Positions 24,195 to 31,530 of a stretch of 32,320 nt of DNA are shown in pieces. Positions within the stretch are counted from its first letter, which is position 1, and each line of letters begins with the position of its first letter. The stretch is from positions 1 to 32,320 of the forward strand of contig JAJPHE010000036.1 in NCBI GenBank assembly GCA_021325435.1, written 5' to 3'. The DNA comes from Actinomycetota bacterium. GTDB taxonomy: Bacteria; Actinomycetota; Acidimicrobiia; Acidimicrobiales; JAJPHE01. The translations under genes were made by a program, and so were the position numbers. Below the pieces are notes generated by a model. The model was not told the DNA's origin. It worked only from the letters and a program-made list of their open reading frames with translations, and did no database searches.

Positions 24195-25466
24195 TCAGCC
24201 GGGTCCCTCGGGGAAGTCCCGCAACCGTCGCATCGGGGAGGCCAGCAGCCAGACGCCGGCCAGCGCTTCCCCGGCCGCCGCCAGCCACAGGGTGGGGCGC
24301 AGGCCGATGCTGGCGCCGATGGCCCCACCGGCGAGGGCGCCGACGGGCAGCACGCCCCACACCACGAAGCGCATGGTGGCGTTCATGCGACCGAGAAGCC
24401 GCTCAGGGCACAGTCGCTGGCGGAAGCTGACCTGATTGATGTTGTAGAGGACGGCCGAGAACGAGCTGGCGAAGAAGCCGGCGGCGAAGAGAAGCAGTCC
24501 CACCCCCTTCGTGGTCAGGGGGACGAGCAGCACGCCGGCCCCGCAGAAGATTCCGACCACGGTGGCCCGGGCGCCGCCGATCCGGCGGGCTACCGGCGAG
24601 GCGATCAACGCCGCCATGACGCCGCCGACGCTGGCGGCGGCGAAGAGCAGGCCGATGATCCCGGGTGGGGCGTGCACCACCCGGACGAGGAACACGATCT
24701 CGACCGCGGCCATGATCCCGGAGAACAGGTTGGAGGTGGCGGTGGTGGCGGCGATGGCCCGCAGCAGGGGATGCCCGAAGACGAAGCGCAGACCCTCCCC
24801 CACCTCGGAGACGAGGCGTCTCTGCGCCGCCGCCACCCCGGGTGGGGGCTCGCTGGCACGGATGGCGGAGATCGCCGCCGCCGACGCCAGGAAGCTCACC
24901 GCATCGACCGCCACCGCGTAGGAACCTCCGATCGCCTGCACCAGCCCTCCCGCCGCGCTGGGCCCGGCCACCTGGGAGAGCTGGGCGGTGCCGGTGAGCT
25001 TGGCGTTGCCCTCCACGATGTGGTCCAGCCCCACCAGCGACGGCAGGTAGGACTGGTAGGCAACGTCGAAGAACACGGTCAGGACCCCGACGGTGAAGGT
25101 GACCGCGTAGAGCTGGGCCAGGCCGAGCACGCCGGCGGCGTAGGCAGCCGGTATCGACCCCAGCGCCAGCATGCGGCCGACGTCGGCGACGATCATCACC
25201 CGGCTTCGTCGCAGCCGGTCCACCCAGGCCCCGGCGGGGAGCCCGATGACCAGGAAGGCGGCGGTGGAGGCGGCAGTCAGAGCGCCGACCTGGAACGTGG
25301 TGGCGTCGAGGGCCCGCACCGCGATCAGGGGGATGGCAAGCAGGCTCACCTGCGAACCGATCTCGCTCACCGTCTCGCCGCCCCACAGGAGACGGAAGTC
25401 GCGATGGCGGAGCAGGTATCCGCCCCAGAGGCGGCCCCGGCCATCCTCCGCTCCGGAGGCGCTCAT
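24195..25466 (-). CDS. MFS transporter (MFS_3/enterobactin-exporter-like group)
   Basis: This 423-residue protein has about twelve membrane segments. The N-terminus RHRDFRLLWGGETVSEIGSQVSLLAIPLIAV and the loop 2-3 motif LPAGAWVDRLRRSRVMIVAD are typical of the MFS group that includes EntS and macrolide-efflux-like exporters. The second half repeats the plan (IASPVARRIGGARATVVG, FRQRLCPERLLGRMNATMRFVVWGVLPVGALAGGAIG). It is a proton-driven exporter by family; the substrate is unknown. The acetyltransferase gene lies 14 bases upstream on the same strand, so the two may be co-transcribed. Confidence 0.88.
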   Translation of the reverse strand: MSASGAEDGRGRLWGGYLLRHRDFRLLWGGETVSEIGSQVSLLAIPLIAVRALDATTFQVGALTAASTAAFLVIGLPAGAWVDRLRRSRVMIVADVGRMLALGSIPAAYAAGVLGLAQLYAVTFTVGVLTVFFDVAYQSYLPSLVGLDHIVEGNAKLTGTAQLSQVAGPSAAGGLVQAIGGSYAVAVDAVSFLASAAAISAIRASEPPPGVAAAQRRLVSEVGEGLRFVFGHPLLRAIAATTATSNLFSGIMAAVEIVFLVRVVHAPPGIIGLLFAAASVGGVMAALIASPVARRIGGARATVVGIFCGAGVLLVPLTTKGVGLLLFAAGFFASSFSAVLYNINQVSFRQRLCPERLLGRMNATMRFVVWGVLPVGALAGGAIGASIGLRPTLWLAAAGEALAGVWLLASPMRRLRDFPEGPG

Positions 25467-25480
25467 CCCGTCATGGCGGG

Positions 25481-26056
25481 TCAGTACTGGAGCTCGACGC
25501 CGTGGAGGCCGACGGAGCCGAGGGGCCGATGGCGGCGGGGTTTGAGGTCCATGGTGAGGTCGACGTGGCCGCCGAGGGTGCGGAAGCCGGTGCTGTGGAA
25601 GGCCCGGATCGCAGAGGCATTGCGGGCTACCGGGCGGATGGCCAGGTACTCGTAGCCCCGGCTCACCGCTTCATCGACGACCCGGGCGATGAGGGCACGG
25701 CCGATGCCGCCGCCTCTCCTGGCCTCGGCCACCACGACGGGCTCCACCTCACCGCTCGAGCCGTGATGCAACAAGCCGGTGAGACCCACGACCTCCCCGG
25801 CGACCTCGGCGACCCACGACGCCGCCCGTTCGGGGTCGGCCAGGTACCGGTCCAGGCCCGCCCCCGGATCCTCGCCCCCGATGGTGGGGTCGTCGAAGAG
25901 GCGCCGGTGATGCTCGGTCAGCTCGACCCACAGGTGGCGACAGGCTTGGTAGTCGCCGTCGCGGTAGTCACGCACATCGACGTCGGTGGACGGGTCGTCG
26001 TGTTGAGGGGGCACAAGGGTCTCCTGGCCGGACCGGCGTGATCCGACCCTATCCAA
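25481..26056 (-). CDS. GNAT-family N-acetyltransferase
   Basis: This 191-residue protein has the Gcn5-related acetyltransferase fold: VDVRDYRDGDYQACRHLWVEL at the start, VAEVAGEVVGLTGLLHHG, and the acetyl-CoA pyrophosphate-binding motif A VEPVVVAEARRGGGIGRALIARVVDEA, then GYEYLAIRPVARNASAIRAFHSTGFRTLGG (motif B). It transfers an acetyl group to an amine; the acceptor is unknown. The first 25 residues are polar and the true start may lie downstream. It probably forms a short operon with the MFS gene. Confidence 0.85.
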   Translation of the reverse strand: MDRVGSRRSGQETLVPPQHDDPSTDVDVRDYRDGDYQACRHLWVELTEHHRRLFDDPTIGGEDPGAGLDRYLADPERAASWVAEVAGEVVGLTGLLHHGSSGEVEPVVVAEARRGGGIGRALIARVVDEAVSRGYEYLAIRPVARNASAIRAFHSTGFRTLGGHVDLTMDLKPRRHRPLGSVGLHGVELQY

Positions 26057-26175
26057 GGCGCCTCCCCGGCCGACCGGTGGGCCGGCGGGCGTAGGTTGAC
26101 TTCGGGGGCGATGACACCTGGGCCGGACTGGCCGACAAGTTCGCCGCTGAGGCGTACGCGTCGGTCAAGGGTTAC

Positions 26176-26898
26176 GTGCGCACCTACGTGATGCACCACC
26201 ATCTCATCGAGCACCTGCCTCCCCCTCCGGCGTCGGTCCTCGACGTCGGCGGCGGCGCCGGCCATCAGTCGTTCCCGTTGGCGCACGCCGGCTACGAGGT
26301 CACCGTGCTCGACTCGTCGCCGGCCATGCTCGACAAGGCCCGCCAGCGGCTCGAACGCCTGCCGGAGGAGGCCCGGAAGCGGGTGACCCTCCTGGAGGGC
26401 GACGGGGAACAGGCCGAGGAGGCGGCGGGCGGCCGCCGCTTCGCCGCCGTGCTGTGCCATGGCGTCCTCGGCTACCTGGCCGACCCCGAGCCGATGGTCG
26501 ACCAGCTGTGCCGGTGCGCGGCGGACGGCGGCACCGTCTCGATCATGACGGGCAACGCCAAGGCAGGGGCGGTGCGCCCGGCCCTGGAGCGGCGCTGGGA
26601 GGACGCCCTGGCGTCCTTCGACGCCCGCACCGAGATCGGCGTGCTGGGGGTGGCGGGCCGGGCCGACACGGTGGAGGAGATCAGCGAGCTCCTGCGGAAC
26701 CGGGGGGTGGAGCCGCTGGCCTGGTACGGGGTGTGGCTGTTCGTCGACTGGCTCGAGTTCAGCGGAGCCCAGCTCGACCCGACCGACTCCGAGCAGGTGG
26801 CGGCCACCGCCGCCGTCGAGCTCGAGGCCAGCCGGCGCGACCCCTACCGACAGCTCAGCCGGGTCTTCCATCTGTTGGGGCGCAAAGCGGCGAGCTGA
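26176..26898 (+). CDS. SAM-dependent methyltransferase (class I)
   Basis: From GTG 26176 the product has 240 residues. Motif I VLDVGGGAGHQSFPLAHAGYEVTVLDSSPAMLDKAR (about 22-57) is the glycine-rich SAM-binding loop with the acidic residue that holds the ribose. A motif IV-like FAAVLCHGVLGYL and a Tyr/Trp-rich C-terminal part follow. It is close to the SmtA/CmoA-like group; the substrate is not known. The same frame upstream still looks coding (KFAAEAYASVKGY, 26137-26175) but has no ATG, GTG or TTG back to a stop at 26092; only a CTG at 26128 is available. The start is therefore uncertain, or a one-base error or shift joins it to ATG 26111. Confidence 0.8.
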   Translation: MRTYVMHHHLIEHLPPPPASVLDVGGGAGHQSFPLAHAGYEVTVLDSSPAMLDKARQRLERLPEEARKRVTLLEGDGEQAEEAAGGRRFAAVLCHGVLGYLADPEPMVDQLCRCAADGGTVSIMTGNAKAGAVRPALERRWEDALASFDARTEIGVLGVAGRADTVEEISELLRNRGVEPLAWYGVWLFVDWLEFSGAQLDPTDSEQVAATAAVELEASRRDPYRQLSRVFHLLGRKAAS

Positions 26899-26935
26899 AC
26901 TGGCGGCGTGGCCCTCTGGCGCCCAAGCCCGGCGC

Positions 26936-28270
26936 CTACCCCGCGCACTCACTGGTGCCGGTAGCAGTCAGCACAGCCCGGGCTGCCGCCACCAGGCGGC
27001 CGCGACTGAGCGACCCCTGCCCGACCGCAGCGGTGACGCTGGCCACGACCGAGTCGAACAGGGCGTCGGTGGCGGCGGAGCCCGCCATGGTGGTGAACAT
27101 GGTCATGTCGGCCCCGGCCCGCAACGCCTGGACCGCGGCCGCAGGCACCGGATAGCCGGCCGCGGAGATGGCCGGTGCCGACAGGGAATCGGTCAGGATC
27201 AGCCCCCGGAAGCCCAGGCCGCCGACCAGGGCCGTTTGGATGACCTCCGGTGAGAGGCTGGCGGGAAGGCTGCTCAGGCCGGGCACGACGGCGTCCGAGA
27301 CCATCACGGCGGGGACGGCCTCGGCGATCTGGCGCTGGAACGGAACCAGGGCGGACCGCTGCAACGTGGCCCAGGGCAGGGTCGTAGCCGCACCACTGTC
27401 GGTGTTCCCCGTCGCCCCACCGAGCCCCGGGAAGTGCTTGACCACCGGGGTGACACCGGCTTGCTCGAGGCCACGGGAGAAGGCCGCCGCGTCGGCTGCG
27501 ACCACTGCCGGGTCTGCGCTGAAGGAGCGCCACCCGTCAGGGTCGGCTGGGCCCGGCGCCACATTCGTCCCGTCCACGTCGGCGACCGGGGCCAGGTCCA
27601 TGGTGACTCCAGTGGCGGCCATCTTTCGGGCCATGGCCGCCACCTGGGTCGTGATGTAGCCGGGGGTCCAGTTCCGCCCCATGTACGCCGCCCACGGCAG
27701 GTTGCCGACCAGGTTCGCCATCCGCTGCACGCCGCCCCCTTCCTCGTCGGTCATCACCAACGGCCGGGCGCCGACGGGTGCCTTGGCCCGCAGCGCCGCC
27801 AGCTGGGCGGCGAGATCGGGCGGGGCGACGGAGCCGAAGAGGACGACCCCACCGGCGCCGTCGGCCACCTCGTCAGCGACGTAGGCGACATCGGTCTCGG
27901 GAGCCGGGACGATCACCGTCTCGGCTGCCAGGCGGGGGACGCTCCACGAAGACACGTCGAGGCACGGGGCCGACGTTGTGGTGGCGGGGGCTGAGGAGGT
28001 AGTCGATACGGCGGCTGGTGGTGGCGCCCCGGTCGTGGTGGTCGAAGGCCGCGGGCTGGAGGGCTGAGTCGGCGCAGCCAGTGGAGGGGCGCTCTCGGGG
28101 GACGGCACCGACCCGCAACCCGTGCCGGCGAGCCCGAGCAGGATGACAAAGGCCGTAACCAACCGCCAAAGGCGCAGGTGGCCATCGTCTGATGCCACCA
28201 CCCGATCGTCCGGCGCGGGGGCCGCGACCTCTTTAGGGCCGGACGTCCTGATCGCCCCGGCCTCCGCCAT
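26936..28270 (-). CDS. GH3 family lipoprotein (beta-N-acetylhexosaminidase/NagZ-like)
   Basis: This 444-residue protein has a membrane-anchor segment (about 38-52, LVTAFVILLGLAGTGC) with C52 as a plausible lipidation site, although -3 is not Leu, then a Pro/Ser/Thr-rich linker (55-100). The catalytic TIM barrel of glycoside hydrolase family 3 follows: PLVMTDEEGGGVQRM, VVKHFPGLGGATGNTDSG, and LILTDSLSAPAIS with the nucleophile Asp. NagZ enzymes release GlcNAc from peptidoglycan or muropeptides. Here the D-x-H catalytic dyad of classic NagZ (DSH) reads DSG and PGHG reads PGLG, so activity may differ. Start ATG 28270 has GAGGGA upstream. It lies tail to tail with the methyltransferase gene. Confidence 0.8.
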   Translation of the reverse strand: MAEAGAIRTSGPKEVAAPAPDDRVVASDDGHLRLWRLVTAFVILLGLAGTGCGSVPSPESAPPLAAPTQPSSPRPSTTTTGAPPPAAVSTTSSAPATTTSAPCLDVSSWSVPRLAAETVIVPAPETDVAYVADEVADGAGGVVLFGSVAPPDLAAQLAALRAKAPVGARPLVMTDEEGGGVQRMANLVGNLPWAAYMGRNWTPGYITTQVAAMARKMAATGVTMDLAPVADVDGTNVAPGPADPDGWRSFSADPAVVAADAAAFSRGLEQAGVTPVVKHFPGLGGATGNTDSGAATTLPWATLQRSALVPFQRQIAEAVPAVMVSDAVVPGLSSLPASLSPEVIQTALVGGLGFRGLILTDSLSAPAISAAGYPVPAAAVQALRAGADMTMFTTMAGSAATDALFDSVVASVTAAVGQGSLSRGRLVAAARAVLTATGTSECAG

Positions 28271-28308
28271 GGTCCCTCGCCCGGTCGGGTCGGGACCTTC
28301 AGCCCTGA

Positions 28309-28410
28309 GCTCCCCCTTCCCCGGGCCAATCGTGCGCCTACCCGATCACGCCGCAGACCCACATCGTCGAAGCGGCGGACGCCATCGAGATGGTCCCCGA
28401 GGAGGGCTGA
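28309..28410 (+). pseudogene. Possible remnant of a 2-oxoacid:ferredoxin oxidoreductase alpha-subunit gene
   Basis: The open stretch between stops at 28306 and 28410 has no start codon but encodes AYPITPQTHIVEAADAI (from 28336). YPITPQT is the signature of the N-terminal thiamine-linked domain of pyruvate/2-oxoacid:ferredoxin oxidoreductase alpha subunits. The frame ends 8 residues later, and no further family sequence is seen before the phosphoesterase gene. It looks like a fragment left by deletion; chance resemblance over 17 residues cannot be excluded. The rest of the 245-base gap (28271-28515) holds no other gene. Confidence 0.4.
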
Positions 28411-28515
28411 GAGCAGGATCCGGCGCCCCCTTGGCGAAGATTGTCGACACGAGCCGGCCCTCTGGGTGGCTCACCCCCGGCGGAGGCCGCCGGGCGACTT
28501 CGTCGGGGAGGTCCG

Positions 28516-29679
28516 ATGTTCGGCGGAATGCGGTGGCGGATGACAGCGGTCGGGGCGGCCGCGGCCGGCCTGGTCCTGGCCTGGGCACCGACGAGCGGAG
28601 CCGGTCAGGCGGCGGCCGCCGGCCGGACCCTGCCCCCGGTCAAGCACGTGTTTGTCATCGTGCTCGAGAACCAAGGCTACGCCGCCACGTTCGGCAACCC
28701 GTCGGCCGACCCCTACCTGGCCCAGACGCTGCCGGCCGAGGGCGCCCTTCTCACCAACTACTACGGCACCGGCCACGAGAGCAACGACAACTACGTGGCC
28801 ATGGTGAGCGGGCAGGCTCCTGACCCCCAGAATCAGGGTGACTGCCAGTACTACACCGACTTCGTCGGGGCCGGCACCGTCGCCCCGCAGCAGGCGGTGG
28901 GCTCAGGCTGCGTGTATCCGAGCTCGGTCCAGACCGTCGCCAGCCAGCTCTCCTCGGCCGGCCGGAGCTGGAAGGGCTACATGGAGGACATGGGCAACGT
29001 CCCCTCCCGCGAGGCGTCGGCATGCGCCCATCCGGCGCTCAACACCCAGGACAAGACCCAGAGCGCGGTGCCGGGCGACGGCTACGTGACCCGCCACGAC
29101 CCGTTCGTGTACTTCCACGGCATCATCGACGACGCCGCCAGCTGCGCCGCCCATGTCGTGCCCCTGGGCTCGCCGACCGCCACCTCGGGCCTGGCTGCCG
29201 ATCTGGCGTCGGCCGCCACGACACCCAACCTCAGCTTCATCGTCCCCGACGCGTGCGACGACGGCCACGACTACCCGTGCACCAACGAGCCGTCCGGGGC
29301 CAGCGCCCTCGCTGACATCGACACGTTCCTTCAGACCTGGGTGCCGAAGATCCAGGCGTCACCCGCCTACCAGGAAGACGGGCTGCTCGCCATCGTGTTC
29401 GACGAGGCGTCGAGCTCGGACTCCTCCGCCTGCTGCAACGAGACCCCCGGACCGAACAGTCCCTCCCCCGGCATCAACGGGCCCGGAGGTGGGCGCACCG
29501 GAGCACTGCTCCTCTCACCGTTCATCGCCCCCGGAACGCAGGTGACCACCGGCTACAACCACTACGGCCTGCTCGGATCCGTCGAGGACCTCTTCGGTCT
29601 CTCGCGCCTCGGCATGGCCCAGACGGTGCCGGCCACCTTCGGGTCCGACGTGTTCACCGCCTACAAAACGGGCACCTGA
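28516..29679 (+). CDS. Secreted phosphoesterase (acid phosphatase / phospholipase C-like family)
   Basis: From ATG 28516 (GGGGAGG 4 bases upstream) the protein has 387 residues and begins with a signal peptide (RWRMTAVGAAAAGLVLAWAPTSGAGQAAAAG). The mature part has PPVKHVFVIVLENQGYAATFGN, the metal-binding/nucleophile region of the phosphoesterase (DUF756/alkaline-phosphatase-like) family, then LLTNYYGTGHESNDNYVAMVSGQAPD, FIVPDACDDGHDY and LLAIVFDEASSSDSSACCNE near the C-terminus, all normal for secreted acid phosphatases/phospholipase C-like proteins. About eight Cys suggest disulfides. The exact ester is not known. A longer upstream frame to 28441 is rejected for lack of a ribosome binding site. 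Confidence 0.85.
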   Translation: MFGGMRWRMTAVGAAAAGLVLAWAPTSGAGQAAAAGRTLPPVKHVFVIVLENQGYAATFGNPSADPYLAQTLPAEGALLTNYYGTGHESNDNYVAMVSGQAPDPQNQGDCQYYTDFVGAGTVAPQQAVGSGCVYPSSVQTVASQLSSAGRSWKGYMEDMGNVPSREASACAHPALNTQDKTQSAVPGDGYVTRHDPFVYFHGIIDDAASCAAHVVPLGSPTATSGLAADLASAATTPNLSFIVPDACDDGHDYPCTNEPSGASALADIDTFLQTWVPKIQASPAYQEDGLLAIVFDEASSSDSSACCNETPGPNSPSPGINGPGGGRTGALLLSPFIAPGTQVTTGYNHYGLLGSVEDLFGLSRLGMAQTVPATFGSDVFTAYKTGT

Positions 29680-29692
29680 CCGGCCCGGTTGG

Positions 29693-29777
29693 CGGAGGGA
29701 GTGGGATTTGAACCCACGGGGGCTTGCACCCCAAGGCTTTTCAAGAGCCTCGCATTCGGCCGCTCTGCCATCCCTCC
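29693..29777 (-). tRNA. tRNA-Ser (anticodon TGA)
   Basis: On the minus strand GGAGGGA (29777-29771) pairs with TCCCTCC (29700-29694). The anticodon stem AGGCT/AGCCT encloses CTTGAAA, giving TGA. A long variable arm (TTGGGGTGCAAGCCCC) and a T arm with GGGTTCAAATCCC follow. CCA is not encoded. It lies between the phosphoesterase and pheA, and is the second tRNA-Ser in the window. Confidence 0.95.
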
Positions 29778-29788
29778 CGGCGGTCAGC

Positions 29789-30721
29789 CTACGGGCTGGC
29801 CGGGCCCACCTGGGCACGAAGTGACTCCACCCATTCGTCGGCGGCCTTCCACGCCGCCTCCACCCGGCGGCGGATGACGGGCCCGTGCTCGCCGGCCGCC
29901 GGGTACGACCCGAGGAACTTCACGTCCTTCAGTTGGGCGTGCAGGTCTCGCAAGCAGTCGGCCACGACCTCGTCGTCGATGTGGCCTTCGAGGTCGATGA
30001 TGAAGCAGTAGTCCCCCAGCGCCCGCTTCGTCGGGCGCGACTCCAGCTTGGTGAGGTTGATGTTGCGGGCGGAGAACTGGCCGAGGATGGCGTGCAGGCT
30101 GCCGGGGCGGTCGCTGTGCTGGAAGCAGGCGATGCTGGTGCGGTCATGCCCGGTCGGCATCGGGATGCCCGCGCGGGCCACCGCCACGAACCGGGTGGTG
30201 TTGTCAGGATGGTCCTCCACCTCGGTGGCGATCGGCTCCAGCCCGTAGAGGCGGCCGGCCAGGGTGGTCCCTAGTGCCGCGGTTCCCTCCACCCTGTCCT
30301 CGCCGACCCGCCGCACGGCGTCGGCGGTCGAGTTGGCCGCCACCACGTCGGCCTGCGGCAGCCGGTTGGAGAGGAAGCCCCGGCACTGGGCGGCGGCGAA
30401 AGGGAAGGAGACGACGACCCGGACCCCGTCGAGGGTGGCGCCGGGCAGGCCGAGCAGCTGCATGTGCACGGCCAGGACCACCTCGCGCTGGATGAGCAGC
30501 GAGTGCTCGAACACCAGCGAGTCGAGGGTCACGTTGACCGTTCCTTCGATCGAGTTCTCGATGGGCACGAAGCCCACGTCCACGTCGCCGTCGCGCACGG
30601 CGGCGAGGACGTCGGGGACCGTGTCCATCGACACCAGCTCGGCCGCAGCCAGGTCCTCCTGGCTGAGCAGCGCCTCCTCGGTGAAGGTGCCGGGAGGGCC
30701 CAGGAAACCGACTTTGCTCAC
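29789..30721 (-). CDS. pheA: Prephenate dehydratase
   Basis: From GTG 30721 the protein has 310 residues; the upstream reading to 30961 is low-complexity and overlaps larB. It converts prephenate to phenylpyruvate in phenylalanine synthesis. The catalytic domain shows KVGFLGPPGTFTEEAL, VPIENSIEGTVNVTLDSL and the DNTTRFVAVAR motif (T175-T176-R177-F178). The C-terminal ACT domain starts RTSIACFQHSDRPGSLHAILGQF and has ESRP (227-230), the Phe-binding feedback site. It is the stand-alone form, not fused to chorismate mutase. The usual SHP before AAAQC reads SFP here. It is divergent from larB with a 53-base gap. Confidence 0.92.
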   Translation of the reverse strand: MSKVGFLGPPGTFTEEALLSQEDLAAAELVSMDTVPDVLAAVRDGDVDVGFVPIENSIEGTVNVTLDSLVFEHSLLIQREVVLAVHMQLLGLPGATLDGVRVVVSFPFAAAQCRGFLSNRLPQADVVAANSTADAVRRVGEDRVEGTAALGTTLAGRLYGLEPIATEVEDHPDNTTRFVAVARAGIPMPTGHDRTSIACFQHSDRPGSLHAILGQFSARNINLTKLESRPTKRALGDYCFIIDLEGHIDDEVVADCLRDLHAQLKDVKFLGSYPAAGEHGPVIRRRVEAAWKAADEWVESLRAQVGPASP

Positions 30722-30762
30722 AGCAGGTTTCCGGCCGGGGAGCGGGCTGTCACTTGGGGCAG

Positions 30763-30768
30763 GATAGT
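30763..30768 (+). promoter_or_regulatory. -10-like GATAGT before larB
   Basis: GATAGT ends 6 bases before the larB ATG at 30775 and no ribosome binding site is present, which suggests a leaderless lar transcript. The same short gap must also hold the divergent pheA promoter. Confidence 0.35.
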
Positions 30769-30774
30769 TAGGCC

Positions 30775-31530
30775 ATGGAAGAGGAATCCCTCCGCCGGTT
30801 GCTCGCGCAGGTGTCCGCCGGCGAGGTGGCTGCCGAGGAGGCGGCCACCCGGCTGCGCCGCCTTCCCTTCGCCGACCTGGGCTTCGCGCGGATCGACCAC
30901 CACCGTTCGCTGCGCCAGGGTCAGCCCGAGGCGGTGTACGGGCCGGGCAAGGCTCCGGCACAGGTGGCGGCGATCGTCTCGGAGCTGTCGTCCATGCCCG
31001 GACCGGTCGTGCTGACCAGGGCCGACCACCGCCAGGTGCAGGCGGCGCTCACCGCCGTCCCCGGCGGCACCGCCTATCCGCCTGAATCCGAGCTGGCCAC
31101 CGTGGTGTGGAGACCGGCGCCCCGTCGCTCGGAGAGCGTCCTGGTGCTGACGGCGGGCACGTCCGACCTGCCGGTGGCCGAGGAGTGCCGGGCGACGCTG
31201 ATCGCCCACGGGTTCGACCCGACCCTCCTCGCCGACTGCGGGGTCGCCGGCATCCACCGGCTCTTCGCCTCGGCCGACGAGGTGGCCGCCGCCGACGCGG
31301 TGGTCGTCGTGGCCGGCATGGAGGGCGCCCTGGCCAGCATCGTTGGCGGCCTCACCGGGTCGCCGGTGGTGGCCGTGCCGACCAGCACCGGCTACGGGGC
31401 CGCCCTCGAGGGGGTGACCGCCCTGCTCGCCATGCTCTCGTCGTGCGCCGCGGGCATCACCGTGGTCGGCATCGACAACGGGTTCGGTGCGGCCAGCGCC
31501 GTCGCCCGCATCCTCGGGCGGCCCCGGTGA
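30775..31530 (+). CDS. larB: Nickel-pincer cofactor biosynthesis protein LarB
   Basis: This 251-residue protein carboxylates and hydrolyses nicotinic acid adenine dinucleotide in the first step of nickel-pincer nucleotide synthesis, the cofactor of lactate racemase and relatives. The C-terminal part is related to AIR carboxylase (PurE): VLTAGTSDLPVAEECRATLIAHG, GVAGIHRLFASADEVAAADAVVVVAGMEGALASIVGGL and VAVPTSTGYGAALEGVTALLAMLSSCAAGITVVGIDNGFGAA. The N-terminal segment LPFADLGFARIDHHRSLRQGQPEAVYGPGKAPAQV is the characteristic LarB opening. The larC start overlaps its stop (GTGA), which makes a lar operon certain here; larA and larE are not in the window. Confidence 0.93.
   Translation: MEEESLRRLLAQVSAGEVAAEEAATRLRRLPFADLGFARIDHHRSLRQGQPEAVYGPGKAPAQVAAIVSELSSMPGPVVLTRADHRQVQAALTAVPGGTAYPPESELATVVWRPAPRRSESVLVLTAGTSDLPVAEECRATLIAHGFDPTLLADCGVAGIHRLFASADEVAAADAVVVVAGMEGALASIVGGLTGSPVVAVPTSTGYGAALEGVTALLAMLSSCAAGITVVGIDNGFGAASAVARILGRPR

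Noticed and set aside
26918-26936. GGCGCC...GGCGCC hairpin between the methyltransferase and GH3 genes
   Set aside because: Six-base self-palindromic units are common at this GC content, and a 7-base loop with no further pairing is too weak to call a terminator.
30722-30961. 80-residue N-terminal extension of prephenate dehydratase
   Set aside because: It is Pro/Arg-rich low-complexity sequence overlapping larB; the family N-terminus SKVGFLGPPGTFTEEAL begins right after GTG 30721.
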